Assembly: GCA_025359965.1 (NCBI GenBank)
Contig: JANYDC010000069.1
Location: 1-60,883, forward strand
Length of the DNA stretch: 60,883 nt
DNA from: Pedosphaera sp.
GTDB lineage: Bacteria; Verrucomicrobiota; Verrucomicrobiia; Limisphaerales; SXQI01
Direction: 5' to 3'
Shown here in pieces: positions 52,317-60,883 of this stretch. The first letter of the stretch is position 1, and every line of letters begins with the position of its first letter. Both the position numbers and the translations under genes were made by a program. The notes under the pieces were generated by a model. The model ran no database searches and had not been told where the DNA came from. It saw nothing but the letters and a program-made list of their open reading frames with translations.

Positions 52317-53575
52317 GTTCGCAGTCCCTTCTTGAACTGCCGCCCAAACAGCAACGCCGCCAGGGCAATGAGGATTACGCTGAGCGCGGCCATTTTAAGG
52401 GCCGGAGACATCCACGGTGTTTCAGGGTTGAACTGAAGCTTTCGCACTGTGGATACAAACCAGAAGCTTGGCAGCAATGGCGTAACGTGCTCGCGCAGGA
52501 ACGCGGGCATGCCTTCTATAGGAAAGGCGCATCCACCGACAATGCCAAGCATCATTCCAGCCATTGTGTTCAGAGCGCTCGCTCGGCGTTCGTCCGGCAT
52601 GATTGCCACAAGCAGCGACATCAAGCCCGCTGCAAAACCGGCGTAGCCAAAAATCAACGCCACTGTGGCAAATGGGTTGCGCCAATGAATGCCAAACATA
52701 ATCGTGCCTCCCCCAAACATGATCCCGCCGCAGATGAGCAGCACCACAAAAGTAAATACGACTTTTCCGGCCACAAATGGAAACAGGCGTTCTTGCAGGG
52801 TGTGGTAACGCTCCAGCGTGCGGAACCTCAATTCGCGGTGAAGATCCGTCATCGCGTTGCTGGCAAGGAAAAGCAAAAACATCCCCGCCATGCCGGGAAG
52901 GATGAAAGCGAAGAGATTGAAACCGGAGTCGCTTGCCCCCTTACCCGTTGTCGATTCTTTGGCGCGAACCTCCTTCTCGTAACTTATGAGCGGTGGATAA
53001 AGGTAGTTGTTTGCCGCTTCGAGCTTTTTGCCGGCGCGCTCCACCAAAACCGAAATCCTGTGAAAATCCTCCTTACCCTCAAACACATCGAGCCAGTCGG
53101 GGAATTCAGATTGGAAATTGCGGGAGACCGCGTTCAAGGAAATCACCACTGCCCCGAGCAATTCCTCCAGAACGGCAGGATGAATGGATTGTGCCGGATT
53201 CTTGATCAATTCCAGGCTTACCTGTTGTCGGCCGGTCAGGTAATTGAGCATGAAGTGCTCTGGGATGATGATCACCGCACTGAGCTTATCGCTATTGATC
53301 TGGCGCAAAGCCTCTTCGCGTTCCAAAAAAACAGGGTTTAGGAACTTCCCGCTTTCGCCTTGATTTGCCGCGCCTTTTAAGAAATCGCCAAGCCTGGATT
53401 TGTCCTCGTCCACGATGGCGAAGGTGATGCGCCCCATTGGGCCTCCGCTTGATTTGCCGCCAAACGCCAGAGAGACAAGAGCAGTCATCATCAGCGGCAC
53501 AATGATGTTGATTAGCCACGGCAGGGGATTGCGCCATGCGCGACGGAGATCCTTGGCAATCAGCACTCGGAGCAT
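52313..53575 (-). CDS. ABC-2 type transporter permease
   Basis: I use the ATG at 53575 (420 residues), placed 1 bp after the ATPase stop. A GTG at 53584, overlapping that stop, is equally good. The protein has one N-terminal helix, a large soluble domain and five or six C-terminal helices, like its partner. It carries the blocks LRFRTLERYHTLQERLFPFVAGKVVF and MAGMMLGIVGGCAFPIEGMPAF. The two permeases probably form a heterodimer with the ATPase encoded first. The periplasmic domain is large enough to contact an outer-membrane partner, which is not encoded here. Confidence 0.88.
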   Translation of the reverse strand: MLRVLIAKDLRRAWRNPLPWLINIIVPLMMTALVSLAFGGKSSGGPMGRITFAIVDEDKSRLGDFLKGAANQGESGKFLNPVFLEREEALRQINSDKLSAVIIIPEHFMLNYLTGRQQVSLELIKNPAQSIHPAVLEELLGAVVISLNAVSRNFQSEFPDWLDVFEGKEDFHRISVLVERAGKKLEAANNYLYPPLISYEKEVRAKESTTGKGASDSGFNLFAFILPGMAGMFLLFLASNAMTDLHRELRFRTLERYHTLQERLFPFVAGKVVFTFVVLLICGGIMFGGGTIMFGIHWRNPFATVALIFGYAGFAAGLMSLLVAIMPDERRASALNTMAGMMLGIVGGCAFPIEGMPAFLREHVTPLLPSFWFVSTVRKLQFNPETPWMSPALKMAALSVILIALAALLFGRQFKKGLRT

Positions 53576-53576
53576 A

Positions 53577-54509
53577 TTACTCACGCAGACTGCGCCCCGT
53601 CAGTTGAAGGAATACGTCATTGAGGCTCGGTCGTTTAAGGGTGACATTTTCGACCCGGATGGGGAGATTCAACAATTCCCTCAGGCACTCCGCAGGATCG
53701 CGCACGCCTATGGCGGCCACGACAAGCTGGCCTTCCGCTTTTTGAATGACACGAAATCGCTGGAGAAAGCCGTCCCACGCTTCCACTGAAGCGTTGCCAA
53801 AATCAGCTTCAAGCACAAATACGCGGTCTCCGCCCAGTCTCTCCTGCAACTGGCTCAGCGTGCCTTCAGCCAGCAAACGGCCGTGATCAATAATGCCTAT
53901 ACGATCGCAAAGTTTTTCAGCCTCTTCAAGATAATGGGTGGTATAGAGAATTGCCGTGCCCGAAGCCCGCAGACCTCGGATGAATTCGAGAATATTGAGG
54001 CGCGCCTGGGGATCAATTCCCACCGTGGGTTCATCAAGCAGCAGCAGTTTTGGACGATGCAGCAGGGCACACCCGAGATTGATGCGACGCTTCATTCCCC
54101 CTGAATAGTTCTTAACAGCATCCTTGGCGCGATCAGTCAGCGAAAGGGCTTCCAGCAATTCGGTCGTCCTTGTCTTGGCTTCACCGGATTTCAATCCAGC
54201 AACCCGCCCCCAAAATTCCAGATTTTCCCGCCCCGTCAATTCTTCGTAAATCGCAAGTTCCTGGGGCACGATGCCCATGATGCTCTTGGCCTTTTGCGGG
54301 TCCGACCAAAATGGGCCTCCCGCAACGATGACCTCTCCCGCATCAGGCTTGAGCAACCCGCAAATCATGGAGATGGTGGTGGTCTTGCCTGCGCCGTTCG
54401 GGCCCAGTAATCCGTAGATTTCGCCAGCCTCAATTTGGAAGCTTACAGAGTCCACCGCGTGGATTGCGCCGAAGGTTTTAGAGAGGTGGTCTGTTTTGAG
54501 CAGGCTCAT
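53577..54509 (-). CDS. ABC exporter ATP-binding protein
   Basis: The ATG at 54509 gives 310 residues; the longer frame to 54758 runs into the GNAT gene. The Walker A is GPNGAGKTT, the signature is YSGGMKRR, the Walker B is LLLLDEP and the H-loop is in TTHYLEE, all intact. The C-terminal 80 residues are the extra domain of DrrA/CcmA-type ATPases, ending SLNDVFLQLTGRSLRE. It powers the two ABC-2 permeases that follow. The operon order is ATPase, permease, permease. Confidence 0.94.
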   Translation of the reverse strand: MSLLKTDHLSKTFGAIHAVDSVSFQIEAGEIYGLLGPNGAGKTTTISMICGLLKPDAGEVIVAGGPFWSDPQKAKSIMGIVPQELAIYEELTGRENLEFWGRVAGLKSGEAKTRTTELLEALSLTDRAKDAVKNYSGGMKRRINLGCALLHRPKLLLLDEPTVGIDPQARLNILEFIRGLRASGTAILYTTHYLEEAEKLCDRIGIIDHGRLLAEGTLSQLQERLGGDRVFVLEADFGNASVEAWDGFLQRFRVIQKAEGQLVVAAIGVRDPAECLRELLNLPIRVENVTLKRPSLNDVFLQLTGRSLRE

Positions 54510-54612
54510 CGGTAAATTGGGTGTCCCCGTCTTACATTGAAATCGATGGTGGGCAAAGTGATTTGTTTGCCTGACTTGAGGTCTTTTACTGTGTTTTTGG
54601 TCAATACATGGA

Positions 54613-55107
54613 TCATCGCCAAACGCTGGCCATCGAAATTGTGTCGAAGTACTCCCCGTCGACGTAAAAACTGTCCTTCTGCAATCCTTCCGTAACAAAG
54701 CCAAACCGCTCATAAAGTGTCTTGGCGCCTGCGTTATCCTGTCGCACGAACAGCTCAATTCGTCTGAGTCCTTTCGCGCGGGCCTTGGCCAAAGCTGCCG
54801 CCATCAGCTTTGACCCAAGCCCCTTTCGCCTCGCCTCGGGAATGAGCCCGATTCCAAGTGTGCCGATATGTGCGCGGGCTTCGCCTTGGGTGGGCAGGAT
54901 GTCACACCATCCTACCACCTCGCTCCTGTCCAACGCCGTAAACTGGCAAAGATCGTTTTTGAGTATCTCTTCATAGAAAAGAACAGAGCGTTCAAAAGGC
55001 GGGGCTTGAATAAACGCGAGATAGCGTCGCTCTCTAGCCACGATATCCAGTGCTCGGTGCAAACCGGAAAAATACTCCCTGGCAATGGGCGAAATGGCAT
55101 AACTCAT
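54613..55107 (-). CDS. GNAT-family N-acetyltransferase
   Basis: The 164-residue protein has the acetyl-CoA-binding motif A (LGIGLIPEARRKGLGSKLMAAALAKA) and motif B (LFVRQDNAGAKTLYERFGFVTEG) of the GNAT fold, closest in look to RimI-like or amine-acetylating members. It ends 103 bp before the ABC operon start. The acceptor is unknown. Confidence 0.9.
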   Translation of the reverse strand: MSYAISPIAREYFSGLHRALDIVARERRYLAFIQAPPFERSVLFYEEILKNDLCQFTALDRSEVVGWCDILPTQGEARAHIGTLGIGLIPEARRKGLGSKLMAAALAKARAKGLRRIELFVRQDNAGAKTLYERFGFVTEGLQKDSFYVDGEYFDTISMASVWR

Positions 55108-55148
55108 AATCTCGCCGCTTCCTTAGCGTCGTTGCGTTAAAAAGCTCG

Positions 55149-55937
55149 CTACTTTCCCGCCGGCTTGACGGCTTTTGAGAAGGTTACAAACGGCCAGGTT
55201 TCGGGAATGTGCATATTGATCTCCGTCTGCGCGCTCCAGGTCCAATTGAACTCCGGTTTCTTCGGCACTTTCACGTATTTACCGTTTTCTATGGTAGTCA
55301 GCCATTCCACACGGGAATAATTCAACTGCCAGCGGTCGCCATCATTCGGCGGCGCTGCTTGCTTGGAAAATTCCTTGAGTACTTTCCATGGGATGGCGAT
55401 CTCCAGGGTCCAGCCTTCGTCCTTGTCGCTAGGATCATTAATCGTACCCTGCACTTTGACAGCAGACTTTAGTCCGGGAATTTCCCACTCGTTCAATGCC
55501 TTCCCACCATGCCGGTACGGCTTGGTCAACAGTAGATCCCAGGTCGTATTCAGTGCGTTAAGTTCCAACTCGTAGTAGTTGTTCTGATCGGCATCGGGAT
55601 CGATGAACACCTCGAAATCATTGTCCTGAAAAATCACCTCATCATGCTTGGTGGTATTCCCCCATACATGGGGCTCCTCCAATGAGGCGGCGATGTAAAA
55701 AAACTCATCGTCCCACAGCATCTTGACGCGAGTGGAAAACAGAGGTTTTGGTTTTGATGTGCCCTCGATGTCGTTGAAGGGGGAGGACCACGGAGCCTGT
55801 CCCCATTCTTCTGCGCCAATCGTACCGTCCACTTTGATCGGATGAGGCGTCCGGTAGACCACATAATTGGTTTGGGCGAGTGAAGTGCTGACTCCCGCGG
55901 CAAATATCGCGGCCAAAATGATAGCGATCTTTTTCAA
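55149..55937 (-). CDS. Secreted CBM9-like carbohydrate-binding protein
   Basis: The reading frame starts at a TTG (an in-frame stop lies just upstream), giving 262 residues with a clear signal peptide (MKKIAIILAAIFAAGVSTSLAQ). The mature part is a CBM9-like beta-sandwich: VDGTIGAEEWGQAPW, VKMLWDDEFFYIAASLEEPHVWG, DNDFEVFIDPDADQNNYYELELNALN and GWTLEIAIPWKVL. The same kind of module ends the PIG-L protein at 39017-41158. It probably binds sugars in the periplasm or at the surface. It is single. Confidence 0.85.
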   Translation of the reverse strand: MKKIAIILAAIFAAGVSTSLAQTNYVVYRTPHPIKVDGTIGAEEWGQAPWSSPFNDIEGTSKPKPLFSTRVKMLWDDEFFYIAASLEEPHVWGNTTKHDEVIFQDNDFEVFIDPDADQNNYYELELNALNTTWDLLLTKPYRHGGKALNEWEIPGLKSAVKVQGTINDPSDKDEGWTLEIAIPWKVLKEFSKQAAPPNDGDRWQLNYSRVEWLTTIENGKYVKVPKKPEFNWTWSAQTEINMHIPETWPFVTFSKAVKPAGK

Positions 55938-56049
55938 GATGCTCGAAAGCTATCCTATTCAGTTGCCCGCGCCAACAACGCAAATAGCCGGATTTTATGG
56001 CCGCAACAATCTCTTGCAAACCCATGCTGATTCTCGACAAAATTTGTCC

Positions 56050-56508
56050 ATGATCTCTCAAACGACCGGCATTGTTTCATCCTTGCATGTTCATCCTGCA
56101 CAAGGCGGTAACTCCATGATTGATGCTGTTGAGTTGCACTTCGAGGAGGGGAAAGGAATCGTGGAGGACCGGCGTTATTTCAACCGGCGCAGCCGGCGGC
56201 AAGCCACGCTGATGGAGCGTGAAGAAATTCAGGAGCATGCCGACGCATTCGGTTTGGGTGCGCTGACTCCAGGCTTGGTTCGTTCGAACATTGAAACCAC
56301 TGGAATAGGTCTGGTTTCACTCATCGGAAAAGAAGTCGAGGTTGGCACCGCAGTGCTTTGTTTTTACGAACCACGCAAACCTTGCGCGAAAATGGATGCG
56401 ATTTGCCAGGGTCTGAAGGAACGCATGGAGCCAAACAAACAGGGAGTTCTGGCTGCCGTGGTTAAAAGCGGGGTAGTCCGGCTTGGAGATGTTATCCGAG
56501 CCAGATAG
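56050..56508 (+). CDS. MOSC-domain protein
   Basis: The ATG at 56050 gives 152 residues; longer frames overlap the divergent gene. The block VEDRRYFNRRSRRQATLMEREEI, LVRSNIETTGIGL and the cysteine motif EPRKPCAKMD fit the MOSC domain of molybdenum-cofactor sulfurases and YiiM-like proteins. A conserved cysteine is present. The stand-alone form is common; its substrate is not known. The gene for the deoxyhypusine-synthase-like enzyme follows 86 bp downstream. Confidence 0.85.
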   Translation: MISQTTGIVSSLHVHPAQGGNSMIDAVELHFEEGKGIVEDRRYFNRRSRRQATLMEREEIQEHADAFGLGALTPGLVRSNIETTGIGLVSLIGKEVEVGTAVLCFYEPRKPCAKMDAICQGLKERMEPNKQGVLAAVVKSGVVRLGDVIRAR

Positions 56509-56594
56509 GAAGGTCGCCACTGCCTCGACGTTAATTCGCCAAAACTTGAAAAAGATTCTGGCACTCCCGGAAGATTTCACCAGAATCCTGACCC

Positions 56595-57761
56595 ATGAGC
56601 CAGAAGTCCAAGACTCCCAAAAAATTTGCAGCCTATCCGCGTTTGAATCCCCTCGGTATCGGTCGGGATATTTCCGCCGCCGATCTGATCGATCAAGTTT
56701 TCCTCGCCTACAATGGCGGACGCGTGCGCGAGGCGGCCCATCTGCTTGTTAAAAAGATGCTGCCAAACGACGGCTACATCGGCATGAGCCTCACTGGCGC
56801 CCTCACCCCCGCCGGATTGGGCAAGAGCTGCCTGATCCCGCTCATGAAAGCCGGTTTTGTGGATTGGATTGTTTCAACGGGCGCCAATTTGTACCACGAT
56901 CTTCATTACGGCTTGGACATGCAGCTTTTCTCGGGCTCGCCGTTCCTCAATGATGTCGATCTGCACCGCGACGGGGTGATCCGCATTTACGACGTGCTCT
57001 TCGATTACAACGTCCTGCTGGATACCGATGCTTTCGTGCGCGAAGTAATCCAAGGGCCGGAATTCCAGCGTCCCATGGGCACCGATGAGTTCCACTATCT
57101 TTTGGGCCGTTATGTTTCCGAGCGCGGCCGCAAGTTGGGTTTGGAGGACAGTTCCGTGCTCGCAGCAGCTTATGAATGCGGCATCCCCATTTTCACCAGC
57201 AGCCCGGGGGACAGTTCCATTGGAATGAACGTGGCCGCCATGGCCCTGCGTGATTCCAAGCTGATGTTTGATGTAAACCGTGATGTCAACCAGACCGCCG
57301 GCATCGTTTACGAGGCGAAATCAACGGGCCACAAGTCCTCGGTATTTATTTTGGGCGGCGGCTCTCCCAAGAATTTCATGCTCCAGACGGAGCCCCAAAT
57401 CCAGGAGGTCATGGGTATCAAGGAACGTGGTCACGATTACTTCCTACAATGCACCGATGCGCGACCTGACACCGGCGGTTTAAGCGGCGCAACCCCTGCT
57501 GAGGCTGTCAGTTGGGGTAAGATCGATCCCGACAACCTACCCGATTGCGTCGTGGCCTATCTAGATTCGACCGTTTCCCTCCCTCTGCTTACGGCGTATT
57601 GCCTCTCGCGGGTAAAGCCCCGCAAATTGAAGCGGCTGTACGATCACCGCGACCGTATTTTAGCCAAGGTCCGAACCCAGTACCTCAAGACCGGCACGGT
57701 CAAGAAAATCACTTCCAGCCGCAAGGTTGCCAAACGCAGCAGCAGTGTAGGCCTTAAATAA
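56595..57761 (+). CDS. Deoxyhypusine synthase-like protein
   Basis: The 388 residues align in blocks with deoxyhypusine synthase: [51 protein letters not shown] and the active-site [13 protein letters not shown], in which Lys309 corresponds to the catalytic lysine that forms the imine intermediate. In eukaryotes and archaea this enzyme modifies eIF5A/aIF5A. Bacteria lack that substrate, and bacterial homologues have been linked to homospermidine formation. A basic C-terminal tail of about 30 residues is extra. A polyamine role is likely but not proven; no other polyamine genes are near. Confidence 0.9.
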   Translation: MSQKSKTPKKFAAYPRLNPLGIGRDISAADLIDQVFLAYNGGRVREAAHLLVKKMLPNDGYIGMSLTGALTPAGLGKSCLIPLMKAGFVDWIVSTGANLYHDLHYGLDMQLFSGSPFLNDVDLHRDGVIRIYDVLFDYNVLLDTDAFVREVIQGPEFQRPMGTDEFHYLLGRYVSERGRKLGLEDSSVLAAAYECGIPIFTSSPGDSSIGMNVAAMALRDSKLMFDVNRDVNQTAGIVYEAKSTGHKSSVFILGGGSPKNFMLQTEPQIQEVMGIKERGHDYFLQCTDARPDTGGLSGATPAEAVSWGKIDPDNLPDCVVAYLDSTVSLPLLTAYCLSRVKPRKLKRLYDHRDRILAKVRTQYLKTGTVKKITSSRKVAKRSSSVGLK

Positions 57762-57810
57762 GGCCGGCGAGCGCTTCCGGCGTTAAGCGCGACCATATAT
57801 ATGTCGATGA

Positions 57811-57847
57811 GCATACAGCCCTGCCAGCATGGCAGGCTGTTGTATGC
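57811..57847 (+). promoter_or_regulatory. Hairpin covering the start codon of the next gene
   Basis: GCATACA (57811-57817) pairs with TGTATGC (57841-57847), then GCC with GGC and TGCC with GGCA, leaving an AGCAT loop and small bulges; about 14 base pairs in all. The ATG at 57844 is inside the right arm. It could mask the start codon, or simply be part of the end of the preceding transcript; there is no T-run. Confidence 0.35.
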
Positions 57848-58203
57848 CCAAGGTTAAAATCGACAATGCCCGCGAGGGGATGGTGACCAGTAAGAATGTG
57901 AACAACATGGACGACATGTTGTTGATACCCTCTGGCTGCGAACTCTCCGCTCGCCATCTCAAATTACTCCGTACCTGGGGCGTGGCCGAGATCGAGGTGG
58001 AGGCAGGCGAAGAACCGGACGAATCGCAGAACCCGATGGCTCAACTTCCACCCGAGGAAGTTGCTGAATTGCATGCATCCCTTACGTCAATCTTCATTCG
58101 TTACGATGAGTCCTTTCCCATTCACAAGGAGGTTTTCCGGTTGGCTCTTCTCCGCAAAATTCGACAACGCTTGAACGCCAAGACTCATGCCACTAACTCT
58201 TAA
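57844..58203 (+). CDS. Small signalling-associated protein, 119 residues
   Basis: The start is set at ATG 57844, although an ATG five codons upstream (57829) is possible. The N-terminal 60 residues (KVKIDNAREGMVTSKNVNN, LLIPSGCELSARHLKLLRTWGVAEIEVE) match the short domain often found in front of HD-GYP or HDOD proteins (the GMVLA-DV...L-PAGT pattern). The C-terminal half is helical. The HDOD gene begins 17 bp before its stop, so the two are translationally coupled. It may be a split-off regulatory domain of the HDOD protein. Confidence 0.7.
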   Translation: MPKVKIDNAREGMVTSKNVNNMDDMLLIPSGCELSARHLKLLRTWGVAEIEVEAGEEPDESQNPMAQLPPEEVAELHASLTSIFIRYDESFPIHKEVFRLALLRKIRQRLNAKTHATNS

Positions 58204-59050
58204 AAAAATAATCGAAGGCGTTCCCAGCCTGGGTTCATACTCCGGAGTTTTGCATGAGATTGAGGCCGTGCTCGAGGATCCATCCAGCACACTCGCCCAT
58301 GTTGGAGCGATTATCGAAAAGGACCCGGATTTGACCGCCCGTCTCCTCAGGCTCGGCAACAGCTCATTCTTTGGCTTTCCCAGCCGCATCGACACGGTCT
58401 CGGAAACCATCAGCCTCATCGGCCTCCAACAGGTGCAGGATCTGATAGCGGTTTCATCAGTAATAGAACTTTTTGATGGTGTGCCCCCAGAGTTGGTCAC
58501 CATGGAATCATTCTGGAAACACAGTCTGGCTTGCGGCATGGCCGCTCGTTTGCTCGCTCTGGCCAAGCGCATTCCCAAGCCGGATAAATTTTTTGTCGCG
58601 GGCCTGCTTCATGATATCGGCCGAATGGTTCTGTACACTCGGGCTCCAGCCGAGGCGAAAGAGATCTACCAGCGTTGTGCCGGAGGCATGGTGCTGATGC
58701 GCGAGGCTGAGGTGGAGGTTCTTGGCTTTGATCATGCGGAAATCGGCGACGCCCTGCTTGCAGCATGGAATTATCCGGCCAATTTGGTGGATATGGTGCG
58801 GTATCACCATGCCCCACTGTCTGCGGGGACCTACCAAATGGAAAGCTGCCTGATTCATGTGGCCGATTACCTGGTGCATGCCATGGAGTTGGGCTATTCG
58901 GGCGAGCGGATGGTGCCCCCGTTAAACCCCAAAGCTTGGGAGCGTCTGGCGCTTGGCATGGACGTTGTTGAATCTGTCATGAAAGGAGTCGACGATCAAT
59001 TGGTGGATGTTGAGCGGGCTTTCCTCGCGCGCGTCGCGACCAAGGCTTAG
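58187..59050 (+). CDS. HDOD-domain protein
   Basis: This 287-residue protein is a nearly stand-alone HDOD domain: KDPDLTARLLRLGNSSFFGFPSRIDTVSETISLIGL, FWKHSLACGMAARLLA, VAGLLHDIGRMVLY, and VLGFDHAEIGDALLAAWNYP. The HD pair and a following H are present. It overlaps the preceding gene by 17 bp. A hybrid kinase gene starts 15 bp after its stop. HDOD proteins take part in signalling, motility or stress control, often with no known enzyme activity. It is a relative of the HDOD part of the protein at 14877-16085. Confidence 0.9.
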   Translation: MPLTLKKIIEGVPSLGSYSGVLHEIEAVLEDPSSTLAHVGAIIEKDPDLTARLLRLGNSSFFGFPSRIDTVSETISLIGLQQVQDLIAVSSVIELFDGVPPELVTMESFWKHSLACGMAARLLALAKRIPKPDKFFVAGLLHDIGRMVLYTRAPAEAKEIYQRCAGGMVLMREAEVEVLGFDHAEIGDALLAAWNYPANLVDMVRYHHAPLSAGTYQMESCLIHVADYLVHAMELGYSGERMVPPLNPKAWERLALGMDVVESVMKGVDDQLVDVERAFLARVATKA

Positions 59051-59065
59051 TTGGAATAAAGCACT

Positions 59066-60883
59066 TTGGATACCCAGACCACATCGTTTTATTCGGAGTT
59101 CTTCCGCACCGGACGCGGTCAGCACCGGCGCGATTTGCATACCCGCGCCGATTTTCTTGGCGTCCTCACCGCAGTGGAGCATTTTCAGCATGATATTCGC
59201 CGTCACGCCACCAGTGAACAAATTTTGGAGGCCACGCAGCATTTTCTCAACAGCCTCGATCTCTTCGACGCCACTGCATTTTATCTGGTTAATCCTTCCA
59301 CCTTCGAGTTTCAGCTAAACCTCTGTTCTCCGGCCAATCTGAGGCCCATGTTGGAGACTGCGGTGGAGGCGGAGATCGAGTCCGGTCGTTTTGCCTGGGC
59401 GCTTCGTCAAAGCGGCTCAGTGCTTTTCGAGGTGAACAGCATTCACGGCAGCGGCTCAGGTTTGTTCCATTCCTTGGGCGGAATAAACCGGGTGCAAGGC
59501 ATGTTTTGTGCCCTGCTTGCGCGCGAGCGGATGTCCGGCCACGAGATCACCTTCAGGCTTCTTTCCATTGTCCTTGGCATTTCCTCCTACGCGCTGGCTG
59601 AAGCTCAGACCAACGCCGATCAGCAGAACAAAATACTCTCGACCAACCGCGATCTGCAAAAAACCCTGGCCGAGAATGCCCTCCTTGCCCGGTTTGCCTC
59701 GGAAAGTCCTTCACCCGTTTTCCGTGTTCGTGCTGACGGGCTGATCCTTGACGCCAACGAGCCTGCCGCAAAATTGTTTCGCGCCATGGGCCTGCGGACC
59801 GGCGATTTTGTCCGGCCTGAGTTGCAGGAGCGAGTCCGCGAAGCCTGCGACCACCCTTCGGGGCGCATCGGTTTTGAAAGCATCGATGCCGACCGATGCA
59901 TGGCATATCTTGCGGTCAACATCCCCGAGGTGGGTTACGTCAATTTCTATGCGTCGGACATCACCGAGCGCAAGCGGGCTGAAGCCGCACTTCGCCTGGC
60001 CAACGAGCAGGCCAACGCCGCCAATCGCGCCAAGTCCGAGTTTCTCGCCAACATGTCGCATGAGATTCGCACTCCCATGAATGCCATTCTTGGCTTCTCA
60101 GACCTGCTGATTCCCTTGATGACCTCCCCCAAGGCCACCAATTATCTCGATGCCATCAGTTCCAGCGGCAAGACGTTGCTCGCCCTGATCAACGATATTC
60201 TTGACCTCTCCAAAATTGAGGCCGGCAAAATGGATCTGCGGGTTGAACCTGTCCATATCGCAGGTGTCATGGAGGAGCTGGTCCAAATCTTCTCGCCGTC
60301 CGCAGCGCGAAAAAAAATCGAGCTGGTTGTTGAATGTTCGCCGCTGCTTCCCTCTGTTTTGCACTGCGACGAAACCCGTCTGCGTCAGATACTCTTCAAT
60401 ACTGTTGGTAACGCCATCAAGTTCACAGATAAGGGCAGGGTGATGCTGCGTGCGCTTCCGGCCGGGCCCATTGTGGATGGGGATCACATGCCCGTGCTGA
60501 TTGAGGTGGAAGATACCGGTATCGGTATTCCTCCGGCGGAATTGCAGCGTATTTTTGAAAGCTTTTCTCAGGTCAGCGGCCAAAGCACAAAAAAATATGG
60601 CGGCACTGGATTGGGTTTGGCCATCACCCGGCGCTTGACTGAAATGATGGGCGGAGTGATTAGCGTCCGCAGCCAGGAGGGGGAGGGGAGTTGTTTCTCC
60701 ATGCGTTTCGGCAAACTCCGTTTTTCCGATCTCCAACCTGTTGCCACGCTGGCGTCAGCCACCTTGGGGTTCGAACATTTCCGGCCCGCGTGCGTTCTGG
60801 TCACGGATGACGTGCCTTTGAATCTGGAGCTGATTCGCGGGTATTTCATGGGATCACCTCTCAAAATTATCACTGCGGAAAAT
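59066..60883 (+). CDS. Partial: hybrid sensor histidine kinase
   Basis: The frame opens at a TTG at 59066, after a stop at 59057, and is cut by the window end at 606 residues. No early ATG exists. The N-terminal 190 residues look like a GAF-type sensory part ([19 protein letters not shown]). A helix and a PAS-like segment (about 215-305; [18 protein letters not shown]) follow. The kinase core has His332 in [12 protein letters not shown], the N-box [17 protein letters not shown] and GTGLGLAI, so it should be active. A receiver begins near residue 583 ([14 protein letters not shown]) and continues outside. It is cytoplasmic, as no membrane helix is seen. Confidence 0.9.
   Translation, partial: MDTQTTSFYSEFFRTGRGQHRRDLHTRADFLGVLTAVEHFQHDIRRHATSEQILEATQHFLNSLDLFDATAFYLVNPSTFEFQLNLCSPANLRPMLETAVEAEIESGRFAWALRQSGSVLFEVNSIHGSGSGLFHSLGGINRVQGMFCALLARERMSGHEITFRLLSIVLGISSYALAEAQTNADQQNKILSTNRDLQKTLAENALLARFASESPSPVFRVRADGLILDANEPAAKLFRAMGLRTGDFVRPELQERVREACDHPSGRIGFESIDADRCMAYLAVNIPEVGYVNFYASDITERKRAEAALRLANEQANAANRAKSEFLANMSHEIRTPMNAILGFSDLLIPLMTSPKATNYLDAISSSGKTLLALINDILDLSKIEAGKMDLRVEPVHIAGVMEELVQIFSPSAARKKIELVVECSPLLPSVLHCDETRLRQILFNTVGNAIKFTDKGRVMLRALPAGPIVDGDHMPVLIEVEDTGIGIPPAELQRIFESFSQVSGQSTKKYGGTGLGLAITRRLTEMMGGVISVRSQEGEGSCFSMRFGKLRFSDLQPVATLASATLGFEHFRPACVLVTDDVPLNLELIRGYFMGSPLKIITAEN

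Overview
The window looks like chromosomal DNA from a member of the Verrucomicrobia (PVC group), close to the Pedosphaera/Limisphaera-type lineages; this placement is an inference from gene content. Supporting signs are an H-X9-DG prepilin-like protein, a PVC-type membrane-bound dehydrogenase fused to HEAT repeats and a c-type heme domain, secreted proteins ending in a calcium-binding segment plus an FFRL-type C-terminal domain, Tat-exported Gfo/Idh/MocA and hydrolase proteins, and lpxA, which implies a Gram-negative outer membrane. Most firmly anchored start codons lack a recognisable Shine-Dalgarno sequence, and GTG/TTG starts are frequent. No rRNA, tRNA, CRISPR array or intact insertion sequence was recognised.

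Layout. 1-13.1 kb: the 5' end of a possible Crp/Fnr-type regulator, a prepilin-like protein, a large secreted beta-propeller protein, a 1282-residue SGNH/PVC-dehydrogenase/HEAT/heme fusion, an ankyrin protein and an exported oligopeptidase B. 13.4-18.2 kb: a tightly packed signalling operon (HEAT-repeat protein, degenerate receiver-HDOD, receiver-PATAN-roadblock-like, small roadblock-like protein, histidine-phosphotransfer-like protein). 18.4-24.9 kb: two small unknown proteins, a dienelactone hydrolase, a DUF5009 membrane protein and an NHL/dockerin-like secreted protein. 24.9-33.2 kb: a carbohydrate locus of four translationally or closely linked genes with Tat-type signals (jelly-roll protein, deacetylase-like, Gfo/Idh/MocA oxidoreductase, two-domain hydrolase), divergent from a parallel beta-helix glycosidase-like gene.

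33.2-43.1 kb: lpxA, radC, a DUF485/ActP-like symporter pair, a 213-bp element made of a perfect 73-bp inverted repeat, TPR and small proteins, a PIG-L deacetylase with a CBM9-like tail, an exported MBL-fold hydrolase and a NagB-family protein. 43.2-49.8 kb: rplM-rpsI with a clear terminator, then a complete argCJBDF operon. This operon makes citrulline precursors by the acetyl-recycling route, so ArgB is the expected point of arginine feedback. 49.8-57.8 kb: a secreted TolB-like protein, an ABC-2 exporter (ATPase plus two permeases), a GNAT acetyltransferase, a CBM9-like protein, a MOSC protein and a deoxyhypusine-synthase-like enzyme. 57.8 kb to the end: a second signalling cluster (small protein, HDOD protein, hybrid histidine kinase cut by the window edge).

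The most interesting regions are the 13.4-18.2 kb signalling operon, whose parts are partly degenerate in a way that suggests divided labour; the 213-bp palindromic element; and a diverged repeat pair that includes the promoter region of the gene at the left edge. The operon is the best candidate for an undescribed system, but its function cannot be read from sequence alone.
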